Assembly: GCA_016712415.1 (NCBI GenBank)
Contig: JADJRC010000011.1
Span: 62,001-126,000, forward strand
Direction of reading: 5' to 3'
Length of the DNA: 64,000 nt
From: Lewinellaceae bacterium
GTDB lineage: Bacteria; Bacteroidota; Bacteroidia; Chitinophagales; Saprospiraceae
Part shown: positions 38,311-47,136 of the stretch, piece by piece
Layout: every line of letters begins with the position of its first letter
How positions within the stretch are numbered: the stretch's first letter is position 1
Notes under the pieces: model-generated
What the model was told of the DNA's origin: nothing
Seen by the model: the letters and a program-made list of their open reading frames with translations, nothing else
Databases searched by the model: none
Made by a program: the position numbers and the translations under genes

Positions 38311-39201
38311 TATACCCAAAACGCTGCAGCGATCGTTCGTCGTCTCTCCAGTTATCGCGCACCTTAACCGTTATTTCCAGGAACACTTTCATTTGTATAA
38401 ACCGCTCTATGTCTGCACGCGCATAGGAGCCCAGTTTTTTATCGCGCTGCCGCCTTTTCCCAAAATGATGGCTTTCTGTGTTTCGCGCATGACAAAAACA
38501 GTCGCACTAATCCTGGCGATCGGTTCCCCGGTTTTGGTCGTGGTTTCCTTAAAATCATCAATACTAACTTCGCTGGAGTAAGGGATTTCGTCGGAATACA
38601 GCAGCAGTATTTTTTCCCGTATGATCTCGCCGACAAAAAAGCGCTCCGGGCGGTCGGTCAGCTGATCCACAGGATAAAAGGCCTGACCCTCAGGCAGATA
38701 GCCCAATATTTTATCAAGCAGTCCCTGCGTCTCTTCCCGCTTCAGGGCGGAGATTACAACTGAATCTGCAATGGGAATCCGCTTTTTCCACCAGCCCACT
38801 ACATCCTGTGCGCGCTGTTCCGCAACCAGGTCGCGCTTGTTCAGCACCAGCAGCACCGGCGCCTCCGATTTGTTCAGCATGCCGATCACCGGATTGTCGT
38901 CTTCCAGTTCTTCTGTAAGGTCGAATACAAATAACATAAGGTCTGCATCGTCGAGGGTTCCCTCAATGAAGCGATTCATGGCCTCATGCATTTTATACGA
39001 CGGATTTTTTACATATCCGGGAGTATCCGAAAACACGATCTGAAAATCTTCCCCACTCAGAATACCGATGATCCGGTGGCGTGTGGTTTGCGGTTTGTGG
39101 GTGATAATACTCATCCGCTCTCCCACCAATGTATTCATCAGGGTCGATTTTCCCGCATTCGGGCGACCAATAATATTGACAAAACCGGATTTAAATGACA
39201 T
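38306..39201 (-). CDS. era: GTPase Era, ribosome assembly factor (one frameshift)
   Basis: Essential GTPase that binds the 3' end of 16S rRNA during 30S maturation. Start ATG 39201 (MSFKSGFVNIIGRPNAGKS). G1 GRPNAGKS, G3 DTPG and G4 NKRD are present. The C-terminal KH domain breaks at 38434-38439: after KAIILGKGGSAIK the frame must change by one base in an A-run to continue KKLGSYARADIERFI...VKVFLEITVKVRDNWR...LQRFGYK, ending at 38306. The joined length of about 298 aa is normal. Era is normally essential, so this strongly suggests a consensus error. Confidence 0.9.
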
Positions 39202-39220
39202 GGTAAATCTGTTTGCGGCA

Positions 39221-39808
39221 TTAGCCGGTAAGACGGTGCAGACGCCCGGTTACCATGGCATCAATGATCTGGAACACCACCAGGGGTTTTTGGGTCTGCC
39301 AGTTGATGTCGTTGTATTCCTCTCCGAAATGCAGGTATTGATAGAGGCGGGCATCGTGCATTTCGTCGTTGATATGCTGGCGGATATTCAGCAGTGCAAT
39401 CCATCCGCCTTCTTCATGCACCTCTTCAGCCCATTCTGCATAGTAATCATCATCGCCGGAAGCATGAAAATTGAGCACATTTTCACAGAACAGCACAAAC
39501 TTGTTAATTCCCTGGCGGTATAACGGGTCTGCCACGTTTCGCTTCAGGAACATGATGTCGTTGTGCAGCGTATCGTTCCATTCACCGATGAGTTCGATCA
39601 ACGCAAAACCCTCGTCATAATCGACAAACAGTATTTTCCCGTACAGGGTAGATGAGCCGAACGCATCCCACTGCGGATGCAGGTAGAAATTGTACAACCG
39701 GTGCGTGTAGTGAAACTCACTGTATTTCCGGCCGAAAAACGGCGATTGCGCGTCTTCAGAAGCCTCATAGAGGTCTTGCCAGCGAAAATACGGTTCGATA
39801 TTGTGCAT
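39221..39808 (-). CDS. Conserved Bacteroidota protein, function unknown
   Basis: About 195-aa soluble protein starting MHNIEPYFRWQDLYEASED (ATG 39808). Rich in aromatic and acidic residues, with FFGRKYSEFHYTHRLYNFYLHPQWDAFGS, a central VDYDEGFALIELIGEW strand and FGEEYNDINWQTQKPLVVFQIIDAMVTGR at the end. No catalytic motif or signal peptide. Likely a phylum-specific family. It is divergent from the NadR-like gene with 43 bp between starts, and TATTTTTG (minus strand, 39828-39835) is an exact -7 match for it. Confidence 0.65.
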   Translation of the reverse strand: MHNIEPYFRWQDLYEASEDAQSPFFGRKYSEFHYTHRLYNFYLHPQWDAFGSSTLYGKILFVDYDEGFALIELIGEWNDTLHNDIMFLKRNVADPLYRQGINKFVLFCENVLNFHASGDDDYYAEWAEEVHEEGGWIALLNIRQHINDEMHDARLYQYLHFGEEYNDINWQTQKPLVVFQIIDAMVTGRLHRLTG

Positions 39809-39827
39809 ATACCGGTTATTTGCAGCG

Positions 39828-39835
39828 CAAAAATA
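39828..39835 (-). promoter_or_regulatory. Putative -7 box for the gene starting at 39808
   Basis: Minus-strand TATTTTTG matches TAnnTTTG exactly, 19 bases before the ATG, in the short divergent region shared with the NadR-like kinase gene. Confidence 0.45.
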
Positions 39836-39851
39836 CCTATTCATCCTGATA

Positions 39852-40400
39852 ATGGGAGAAGAACAACTACATTTGAAAATCGTTGTCACAGGTCCCGAGT
39901 CATCCGGAAAAACGCTCCTGGCAGGCGCGCTGGCTGCGGCTTTGAACGCGATTTGCGCCCCGGAATTTGCCCGATATTACGTAGCGCACCTGGGCCGGCC
40001 TTATGTACACGCCGACCTCCGGCCGATCGGGCGCGGACAAAAAGCATGGGAGTCGTGGTATGCTGCAAGGGTGCCCGGAGCAGGCCGGCAGAACCTGTTG
40101 ATATGCGACACGGACTGGACGGTGTTGCAGGTTTGGGAACAGTACCGTTTTGGCGTCGACAGCGATTTTCTCTGGCAGGAAGGTTATGGTATACCGCAGC
40201 AGGCAGACCTCTACCTGCTCTGCGCTCCCGACTTTCCCTGGCAACCCGATCCGTTGCGCGAGCACCCGGAGGAGCGCGATGTGCTGTTTGGCATGTATAA
40301 ACAACTGCTGCGCGACAATAATGCCCGTTTTACTGTCATGCAGGGCGATCCGGGCACACGATTGCAGCAGGCGCTTTCCGTTATCGCCGAATTATTCTGA
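39852..40400 (+). CDS. NadR-like P-loop kinase (AAA/ribosylnicotinamide-kinase type)
   Basis: A 182-aa P-loop protein. The Walker A motif is GPESSGKT near residues 15-22, followed by APEFARYYVAHLGRPYV and ICDTDWTVLQVWEQYRFG, the arrangement of the kinase half of NadR; the adenylyltransferase half is absent. Such proteins phosphorylate nicotinamide riboside or a related nucleoside. It lies just upstream of a TPP riboswitch and TonB receptor, so an alternative vitamin substrate is conceivable, but it lies before the riboswitch and is not controlled by it. ATG at 39852 gives the expected MGEEQLHLKIVVTG start. Confidence 0.8.
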   Translation: MGEEQLHLKIVVTGPESSGKTLLAGALAAALNAICAPEFARYYVAHLGRPYVHADLRPIGRGQKAWESWYAARVPGAGRQNLLICDTDWTVLQVWEQYRFGVDSDFLWQEGYGIPQQADLYLLCAPDFPWQPDPLREHPEERDVLFGMYKQLLRDNNARFTVMQGDPGTRLQQALSVIAELF

Positions 40401-40415
40401 TCTTTGTACCGTCAA

Positions 40416-40497
40416 CTCATTGGGGTGGGACTTTTCTATAAAGTTCCTGAGATCAAACCCACCGAACCTGCCCGGGTCATGCCGGGAAGGGAATGAG
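40416..40497 (+). promoter_or_regulatory. TPP (thiamine pyrophosphate) riboswitch
   Basis: Conserved THI-box sequence and structure are both present: P1 CTCATT/AATGAG (40416-40421 with 40492-40497), P2 GGTGGG/CCCACC (40424-40429 with 40458-40463), the invariant CTGAGA at 40447-40452, GAACCTG at 40464-40470, and the P4/P5 arm CCCGG-GTCATG-CCGGG (40471-40486) followed by AAGGGAA. A further hairpin GTAGTG-GCAT-CACTAC (40502-40517) sits between the aptamer and the start codon and may be part of the expression platform. It controls the TonB receptor starting at 40543. Confidence 0.92.
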
Positions 40498-40542
40498 ACG
40501 GGTAGTGGCATCACTACGCCTGCGAAGCCCCTTCACAGGTGG

Positions 40543-42888
40543 ATGTTTCACTCAATTACTTCATTTTCAATGTTTATCCTTCCATTTCTATTGCGCAGGG
40601 CATTGCACGGCTCTGAATGCAGATTATCCTGTGTCTTGCTGTTTACCGTGATTGCTCTGTGTGCTCCGCGCCTTGTGTACGCTCAAAACCGGCCTCCCGA
40701 TTCCATCATGCTGCGCACCGTCGTCATTCAAACCACCCGGGCCGGCGCCAAAAACCCCGTGCCGCACACCAATATGTCGGCAGAGGAGATTGCAGCCGTT
40801 TACCAGGCACAGGACGTGCCTTTCCTGCTCTCCGGCGTGCCGTCGCTTGTGGAGACCTCCGATGCCGGTTCCGGAGTTGGATACACTGGCCTGCGTATCC
40901 GCGGCAGCGACCCCACCCGGATCAATGTTACCCTGAACGGCATACCCCTGAACGACGCCGAGAGCCAGGGCGTCTACTGGGTGGACTTGCCCGATCTGGC
41001 GGCATCCGCAGCAGAAATACAGGTGCAACGCGGCGTAGGCACCAGTACCAACGGCGCAGGCGCATTCGGCGCTACAGTCAATCTCGACCTGTCCCGCGTA
41101 GCGCCGGAACCGTTTGTCTACATTACCAACACAGCCGGTTCATTTGGCACACGAAAACACTCCGCTTATCTGGGCACCGGTTTGATAAACGGGAAACTGG
41201 CATTCAGCGGACGATTGTCCAATATCCATTCAGACGGTTATATCGACCGTGCAAAGGCAGACCTGAATGCGATCCATCTTTCAGGCACCTATATCGACGA
41301 AAAACAATCGCTCCAGGGACATTTTATTGGCGGGCATGAAATCACTTACCAGGCCTGGAACGGCGTGCCTGCACAATATGTCGATACAGCGGCACTTCGC
41401 ACTTTTAACACCGCCGGCGCCGAACGCCCCGGCAAGCCTTACGACGACGAAGTAGACGATTACACACAACGCCACTATTTGCTGCACTACAAGCGCGTCC
41501 TGTCTTACGGCTTAAACCTGCAGTTGAACGGGCACTATACCCGCGGGTATGGATTTTATGAACAATATAAAGCGAACCAGGAATACGCCGATTACGGGTT
41601 GGCGCCCTGGCCAATTGGCGATACAACCCTTTCTGAAACCGATCTGGTTCGACGGCGCTGGCTGGACAATCATTTTTACGGCGGGACCTTTGCCTTGCGC
41701 TGGCAACCATCCGTCAATTTTCCGGGCATGTCGGGAACGCCCGTATTGCAATTCGGCGGAGCATGGAGCCGGTATGAAGGCAAACACTTCGGTGAAATTA
41801 TCTGGACCGGGTACTTCAGCGGAGCGCCCAAGGACTTCCGCTATTATGACAATGATGCCGACAAGCAGGATGCAAACCTTTTTTTGAAAACGGAAATCAG
41901 CTTTGCGCGGGGCTTTTCGGCGTTACTCGATGTGCAGGTCCGCCAGGTGCGGTACACTTTTCTGGGTTTTGACAATATGCTGAACAACGTATCACAAGAA
42001 GCAAAGGCCACATTTTTCAATCCAAAGGCAGGGTTGTCGTATGCTTTTTCCAGGGCCTGGAGCGTATATGGATTTGGCGGCGTCGGGCACCGCGAGCCGA
42101 ACAGGGACGATTATACCCAATCCACTCCCACAAGCCGCCCGAAGTCCGAACGGCTTCTTGACCTGGAGACCGGGTTGAAATACAACAGTCCGACAAGCGC
42201 GCTATCGGTCAACCTGTACTGGATGCAATACCGCGATCAATTGGTACCCGATGGCAGCATTAACGACGTCGGCGCCTATATCCGCACCAACGTGCCGAAC
42301 AGCTACCGCGCCGGACTGGAAATCGAGGTTCTGCAACAGATCGGCCCGCGCTTGCGGCTGACCGGAAACATGGCCCTCAGCCGCAACAAAATCCGGGCGT
42401 TCACCGAATTTCGCGATAACTGGGATACAGGGTTGCAGGAACAGATCACCTATCAAAACACAAACCTGGCCTTTTCCCCTGGTATTGTAGCCAGAGCGGA
42501 AGCGACGTTTACCGTACTGAAGGGCAATGCATCGCCGCACGCCTTATCCGTAAGCCTGAGCGGCAAACAGGTGGGCAGACAGTATCTTGACAACACCTCG
42601 AATGAGCATACCGCCCTTCCCGCCTATTTCTTCAGCGATTTGCGATTCAACTACCAGATTAAAAACATCATTGCAGGGGGCGATCTGGGTTTGATTTTCG
42701 CCGTTAACAACCTCTTCAATACACGGTATTCCTCCAACGGGTGGGCCTATCGCTTTGTATCAGAGGGTTACGACCCGCGCGAATACGACCCTTACAGCCG
42801 CCTGGAGGGCAACGGCGTGTATCACCTCGCCGGTTATTTTCCACAGGCAGGCCGCAACTGGATGGCTACACTACAGGTGAAGTTTTGA
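40543..42888 (+). CDS. TonB-dependent outer-membrane receptor, predicted thiamine transporter
   Basis: A 781-aa TonB receptor. A long signal region ends LCAPRLVYAQN; then a plug domain (VPFLLSGVPSLVETSDAGSGVGYTGLRIRG, split across plug strands, with ITLNGIPLND-type loop VTLNGIPLNDAESQGVYW and VQRGVGTSTNGAGAFGATVN) and a 22-strand beta barrel ending in the aromatic strand WMATLQVKF. There is no CarboxypepD-like N-terminal extension or SusD partner, so it is of the metal/vitamin type, not the glycan type. Direct placement behind a TPP riboswitch makes thiamine or a thiamine derivative the probable substrate. ATG at 40543 lies 46 bases after the aptamer. Confidence 0.88.
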   Translation: MFHSITSFSMFILPFLLRRALHGSECRLSCVLLFTVIALCAPRLVYAQNRPPDSIMLRTVVIQTTRAGAKNPVPHTNMSAEEIAAVYQAQDVPFLLSGVPSLVETSDAGSGVGYTGLRIRGSDPTRINVTLNGIPLNDAESQGVYWVDLPDLAASAAEIQVQRGVGTSTNGAGAFGATVNLDLSRVAPEPFVYITNTAGSFGTRKHSAYLGTGLINGKLAFSGRLSNIHSDGYIDRAKADLNAIHLSGTYIDEKQSLQGHFIGGHEITYQAWNGVPAQYVDTAALRTFNTAGAERPGKPYDDEVDDYTQRHYLLHYKRVLSYGLNLQLNGHYTRGYGFYEQYKANQEYADYGLAPWPIGDTTLSETDLVRRRWLDNHFYGGTFALRWQPSVNFPGMSGTPVLQFGGAWSRYEGKHFGEIIWTGYFSGAPKDFRYYDNDADKQDANLFLKTEISFARGFSALLDVQVRQVRYTFLGFDNMLNNVSQEAKATFFNPKAGLSYAFSRAWSVYGFGGVGHREPNRDDYTQSTPTSRPKSERLLDLETGLKYNSPTSALSVNLYWMQYRDQLVPDGSINDVGAYIRTNVPNSYRAGLEIEVLQQIGPRLRLTGNMALSRNKIRAFTEFRDNWDTGLQEQITYQNTNLAFSPGIVARAEATFTVLKGNASPHALSVSLSGKQVGRQYLDNTSNEHTALPAYFFSDLRFNYQIKNIIAGGDLGLIFAVNNLFNTRYSSNGWAYRFVSEGYDPREYDPYSRLEGNGVYHLAGYFPQAGRNWMATLQVKF

Positions 42889-42906
42889 TAAAGATCGGGA
42901 AGAAAT

Positions 42907-43090
42907 TTGCCGGAGAGCGTTTCGCAAGTCCGCCATATTAATACAGGTTTCTTCGTTTATTGGACAGGATTCACAAGATATACCGGATTGTTAGGGGCAG
43001 GCTGTTGCTGAAAACCCTGTATATCATGTGAATCCTGTCTGATAATTTCAGTTCTTGTCAGAACTATACTTATAGAACGCTCTCCGACAA
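42907..43090. repeat. Nested inverted-repeat (foldback) element
   Basis: Outer arms 42907-42921 and 43076-43090 match in 14 of 15 positions as inverted repeats (core CGGAGAGCGTT). Inner arms 42963-42983 and 43019-43039 match in 20 of 21 (GACAGGATTCACA core). The interior has no gene. The layout resembles a MITE or REP-type foldback element lying between the TonB receptor and the convergent LysM gene. Confidence 0.75.
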
Positions 43091-43104
43091 GTTGGGACAT
43101 CACC

Positions 43105-44886
43105 TTAGTACCGCCTGACGACCAGGCGTTTGCCGGGCACCAGTTTCTCATCGACGCCGATACTGTTGAGCTGGCTGAGTTCAGCCACGTTCATTTTGAA
43201 CTTGATGGCGATCGAGTTCATCGTTTCACCCTGGCGTACGATGTACTCCTGGGTTGGGGGCAGGTCCTGGGTACCGGTCTGTCCCTGGTTGCCTTGCTGA
43301 AGGTTATTTCCCGCAACAGGTGTTTGCTGAACCCTGTTCATATTGGGGTTCTGATTTTGATAGTCGTACACCGTTGGCGACAAATAGGGCTGCTGCTGCT
43401 GGGTCTGGTTATTCAACGCATCGGATATTACCGAGGGCACCGCCGGGACGCCGCGTGTTCCGTTGTAATCGGACTGCGTCTGGCTGCCGGTAACCTGGCA
43501 GGTACATTCCGGGATAACGAGCGTCTGGCCGATCTGCAGGGTTACATTCCCTTCGAGCGGCATATTATTGGCGCGGCGGAAGCACTCTTCCGCACATCCG
43601 TAGCGCTTGGATATGCCAAACAGTGTCTCGCCTTTCTGGACACTGTGGTAGCCTGCCTGGTTTGCAAACTGGCTCTGGGTACTGTATTGGCTGGGTGTAT
43701 AGTTATACTGACCCGGAGCGGTAGCGTTGTTGGCCTGGTTCCAGTAAGCCGACTGATTCACCACTGTTGGTCCTGTCTGACTGTTGGCGTTCGTCGTGGT
43801 AGCGCCTTTAGAAACCGATGTACGGGCAGCCCCGCCGGCAGGTGGGTTTTGCAGCCAAATCTTTTGGCAAATCTCGATATGGTCGGGGTTTTTGATGTCA
43901 TTCCACCGGATAATTGATTTCAGGTCAACACCATAGGTGCGGGAAATGGCTTTGAGCGATTCTCCGCGCTGAACAATATGATAGCCTGGTCCGGGCATTT
44001 CCGGACAATTGGCAAACTGCGGGTTATAGGTCTGGTTGTTCGCCTGGTTGTTATCCTGATCGGGCCGCCAAACGTAGTTATTGTTGGCAGAAGCCGTTTC
44101 TTTATCCTGCGAGATGTACCCGGTTTCCGGGGTTTCCGTCCACTTGGATGCGGAGTTTCCATACATTTTGGCATCTTTGGCATTTCGGCAGCTGGTGGTG
44201 AGGTATTCTTCCAGGAAATTGCCGTTTACGCCGACCAGTTGCATTTCATTTTCAATCAATTCATTGGCATTGGTGCCCGAACGGCTGTTCACGATACCCA
44301 GGCCGTAGATGAAATCGAAATCCATACTTTCCTTGTAATTCTTGCCGGGGTCGCCATGGAAGGAATACTGGTACCGGCATTTGGCCAGTTTGGTGCCGGT
44401 AAAGCGGATTATTGTCTGCGACGATTCTCCCTGCAGGTTATCCTTGTAGCTCAGCTTGGTGGTATCGATGGCAAAAACATATTTGGGAGAAACCAGCAGG
44501 TAGTAACTGCCCACTCGTTTGATCTGGGTAGCCGAATAGATCGGCATCATCAGGTAGTCCTGTGGCCGCTGTATGATGATGTACATTTGGCGTGTAGCCG
44601 AGTTCTGGTTGATCGCCTTCACCGCTTCATCGTTCAGTTTAAGGTTACGGCAATCGTAGGTGCCGTCGGGCAGGCTTTGGGTGGGCATCCCACTTTCGCC
44701 CGACATAAAAAGGTACTGCTCGTCGGCACTCGGGCGGATGGAATACGCAAACACGGAGTTGCCCGATTTGGTGTAACGGTACTCCAACTGATCCATACAG
44801 CTGGCGTTGAACAACACATAAACAGGTGATTGGGCGAAGGCATTAAGAGCAAAAAGACTCAGGATTGCAAGGATGAGCTTTTTCAT
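43105..44886 (-). CDS. Secreted LysM protein, paralogue A
   Basis: A 593-aa exported protein. The signal peptide ends LFALNAFAQ; residues 20-240 form a conserved but unassigned N-domain (VYVLFNASCMDQLEYRY, LPDGTYDC), then three LysM repeats at about 301-345 (YHIVQRGESLKAISRTYGV), 411-459 (YHSVQKGETLFGISKRYGC) and 543-593 (YIVRQGETMNSIAIKF), separated by Gln/Asn-rich linkers. LysM domains bind peptidoglycan or chitin-type glycans, suggesting an envelope-bound structural role. It is a tandem paralogue of the next gene upstream (about 100 bp gap). ATG 44886 begins the signal peptide. Confidence 0.85.
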   Translation of the reverse strand: MKKLILAILSLFALNAFAQSPVYVLFNASCMDQLEYRYTKSGNSVFAYSIRPSADEQYLFMSGESGMPTQSLPDGTYDCRNLKLNDEAVKAINQNSATRQMYIIIQRPQDYLMMPIYSATQIKRVGSYYLLVSPKYVFAIDTTKLSYKDNLQGESSQTIIRFTGTKLAKCRYQYSFHGDPGKNYKESMDFDFIYGLGIVNSRSGTNANELIENEMQLVGVNGNFLEEYLTTSCRNAKDAKMYGNSASKWTETPETGYISQDKETASANNNYVWRPDQDNNQANNQTYNPQFANCPEMPGPGYHIVQRGESLKAISRTYGVDLKSIIRWNDIKNPDHIEICQKIWLQNPPAGGAARTSVSKGATTTNANSQTGPTVVNQSAYWNQANNATAPGQYNYTPSQYSTQSQFANQAGYHSVQKGETLFGISKRYGCAEECFRRANNMPLEGNVTLQIGQTLVIPECTCQVTGSQTQSDYNGTRGVPAVPSVISDALNNQTQQQQPYLSPTVYDYQNQNPNMNRVQQTPVAGNNLQQGNQGQTGTQDLPPTQEYIVRQGETMNSIAIKFKMNVAELSQLNSIGVDEKLVPGKRLVVRRY

Positions 44887-44983
44887 GGCAGATCGTTTTT
44901 TTAACAATGTGGTTGGTTTTGAGTGTATTGTTTTAGTTGAACTAGTTTGAAAGGTTGTTCCCTGCTTTGCGCAGGTTAGACGG

Positions 44984-46846
44984 TTATTTGGGAATTTTCA
45001 GGATATCGCGCGGTTGAGGCTCCTGGCCAGCCAGCATTTTGTTGGCGGCAGCCAGTTTCTCCACGGATAAATTATATGTATTGGCAATGCTTTGCATAGT
45101 ATCGCCGGTTTTCACAATGTACTCGCCGACGTATTCGAATTGGACTGTGGCAGCTCCGGCAAACGGCGTGGACTCAGCCCTGTTATTGTTGTCGTAGTAA
45201 AAGCCCTGTCCCTGGCTTCGCATTTCAGGCGCCGGCGCGTCGCCCCGGTTGCCAAAAGACTTCAGATCGGGCCGATCGCAGCTACAGTCAGAACTGTACA
45301 GGAAAAGTCCTTGAGGGATAACCTGTTCGTCGCCCTGGGGCAATGTTTTTACATTCCTGTTGATGTGCCGGAAATACTCCGTAGTGTAGCCGTATTTGCG
45401 GGCCAGCATGGCTACCGTTTCGTTTTTCCCTACCAGATGTTGAACGCGCGCTGTAGCCCCCGTTCCGGGTGTTGGGGTATACGACGCCGGCGACGCCGAC
45501 GAAGCCGATCCAGGGTTATAATTCATCACATTAGACCGACCGTCGCCACTCCCTACCGGATTGTCATAGGAAGAGGGCTTGGGTACAAGTACCCGCTGCC
45601 CCGGATAAATAACGATATCACCGGTAGCCGGCATATTGTTCGCCCTCCGGACTTCGGCTTCCGAGGCCCCATATTTCCGGGAAATGGCCGTAATAGATTC
45701 ACCCTTTTGAACGATATGTTCCGAGTAGTACGCGCTAGCGCCCGACATGGATATGGGGGTGTTTTCGGATCTTTCGTAATACCTGTCTTTTGGGGAATAA
45801 TTAACAGATTCGTTACCTTTCCCCGGCGACAGCCATATTTTCTGGCAAACCTCGAGTTTGTTTGGGTCTTTGAGCCGGTTCCAGTCGATCAGCGATTTGG
45901 TGTCGAGTTTATAGGTGCGGGCTATGGAGTTGAGCGACTCGCCGGGTTGAACGATATGGTAGCCGATACCCGGCTTTTCGGGACAATTGGCCATGGCCTG
46001 CTGGCCGCCGGATGCCGTTGGCTGGGTATAATATTCTTCTTTGTCCGGTTCAGTAAACAAATACGGCTCATTGTGTGCGGGATCGGGGTCGGGGGTCCAG
46101 CCGGTGATAAAGGAGCCCGGATTGCCCGTTTGCGTGCTGATATTACGGCACAGGGCGGTAATATACTCCTCCATGCCAATGCCGTTAATTTTCGTCAGGC
46201 GGTACACATTTTGCTCCATTTCGCTGCCGTTGTGGCCGGTTCGGTTGCTCACCAGACCAATACCGGGAATAAGTTCCACATCCATTCGCGGCAGATCGGA
46301 TGTAAGCGGTTCAAGCCGGAAGGCATACTGACGCCGGCAATCGTAATCGCGCATACCTGTAAGATAAACCGGGGAGGCCACGCCAGGCTGGGAGAGGTTG
46401 CGGGCATAGTCGATATTGGTGGTATCCAGCAGAAAATCGTAACTCGGCGAACGAAAAACATAGGATGTGCCTACCCGGAAAATTTGTCCGACCGCATCGA
46501 CCGGCATAGAGATGTATCCGTTCTGCACCTTATGAACGATGTACGCGAGCCGCCCTCCGGCATTGATTGAATTGACCTCCGTGCTGTTCAACACGGCAGT
46601 CTGGCAGGAAACCATCCCTTTGGGCATGGCCTGTGTGGATATCTGCGGGTTGCTGCCGATCTTGAAAAAATAAAGTTCGTTTTCGCCTTTATTGATGGAG
46701 TACATCAGCATATCCTGCCCGGAATAGGTGTATTTGTATTCCAGTTGGTACATACAGGACGGGTCAAACTGAATATACAGCGGCGTTTGTGCCGGCAGGT
46801 TTGCCAGAAAAAATAAAAAAAGGACGGAGGAAAAAAATTGTTTCAT
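44984..46846 (-). CDS. Secreted LysM protein, paralogue B
   Basis: A 620-aa exported protein with the same plan as its neighbour: signal peptide MKQFFSSVLFLFFLANLPAQ, an N-domain with LYIQFDPSCMYQLEYKY and MVSCQTAVLNS, then four LysM repeats (HIVQPGESLNSIARTYKL; HIVQKGESITAISRKYGA; HLVGKNETVAMLARKYGY; YIVKTGDTMQSIANTYNL) with Ser/Pro/Gly-rich linkers. It has one more LysM unit than paralogue A. The conserved N-domain cysteines suggest disulfides in the periplasm. Probably co-transcribed with paralogue A. Function beyond glycan binding is unknown. Confidence 0.85.
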   Translation of the reverse strand: MKQFFSSVLFLFFLANLPAQTPLYIQFDPSCMYQLEYKYTYSGQDMLMYSINKGENELYFFKIGSNPQISTQAMPKGMVSCQTAVLNSTEVNSINAGGRLAYIVHKVQNGYISMPVDAVGQIFRVGTSYVFRSPSYDFLLDTTNIDYARNLSQPGVASPVYLTGMRDYDCRRQYAFRLEPLTSDLPRMDVELIPGIGLVSNRTGHNGSEMEQNVYRLTKINGIGMEEYITALCRNISTQTGNPGSFITGWTPDPDPAHNEPYLFTEPDKEEYYTQPTASGGQQAMANCPEKPGIGYHIVQPGESLNSIARTYKLDTKSLIDWNRLKDPNKLEVCQKIWLSPGKGNESVNYSPKDRYYERSENTPISMSGASAYYSEHIVQKGESITAISRKYGASEAEVRRANNMPATGDIVIYPGQRVLVPKPSSYDNPVGSGDGRSNVMNYNPGSASSASPASYTPTPGTGATARVQHLVGKNETVAMLARKYGYTTEYFRHINRNVKTLPQGDEQVIPQGLFLYSSDCSCDRPDLKSFGNRGDAPAPEMRSQGQGFYYDNNNRAESTPFAGAATVQFEYVGEYIVKTGDTMQSIANTYNLSVEKLAAANKMLAGQEPQPRDILKIPK

Positions 46847-47136
46847 CGTGCGTTGTTTTCGGAGGGAAAAACGGTTCGTGGGCATCCGGATCTCCCGAGA
46901 GATATGTTAAACCTACTGCAAGATTAGGTCAAAATATTGAAACAACAACCTGAAAATCAAGGCCGTATTAAAAATAAACGAAAAAAGTCGCGCAGAACTG
47001 CCTTTTTTCAAAATTTTATTCATCTTTTCCTAACGCAATTTGTGTTGTAAAACTTTCCCACAGCCACAATTTAATATGCTAATAGATAGTATACCACTCT
47101 TCCCATCGTAACAATCTTGTCTCCTACCTTTACGCC
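46847..47136. other. AT-rich divergent intergenic region between LysM and surE genes
   Basis: 290 bp without an open frame. It must hold the minus-strand promoter for the LysM pair and the plus-strand promoter for surE; on the plus strand TACCTTTA at 47125 is the only clear -7-like box. A weak palindromic stretch (AAAAAAG...CTTTTTT type) lies near 46980-47010. Confidence 0.5.
47125..47132 (+). promoter_or_regulatory. Putative -7 box of surE (leaderless arrangement)
   Basis: TACCTTTA followed by CGCC and the surE ATG, the same spacing as at purK on the other strand. Seven of eight positions fit TAnnTTTG. Confidence 0.45.
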
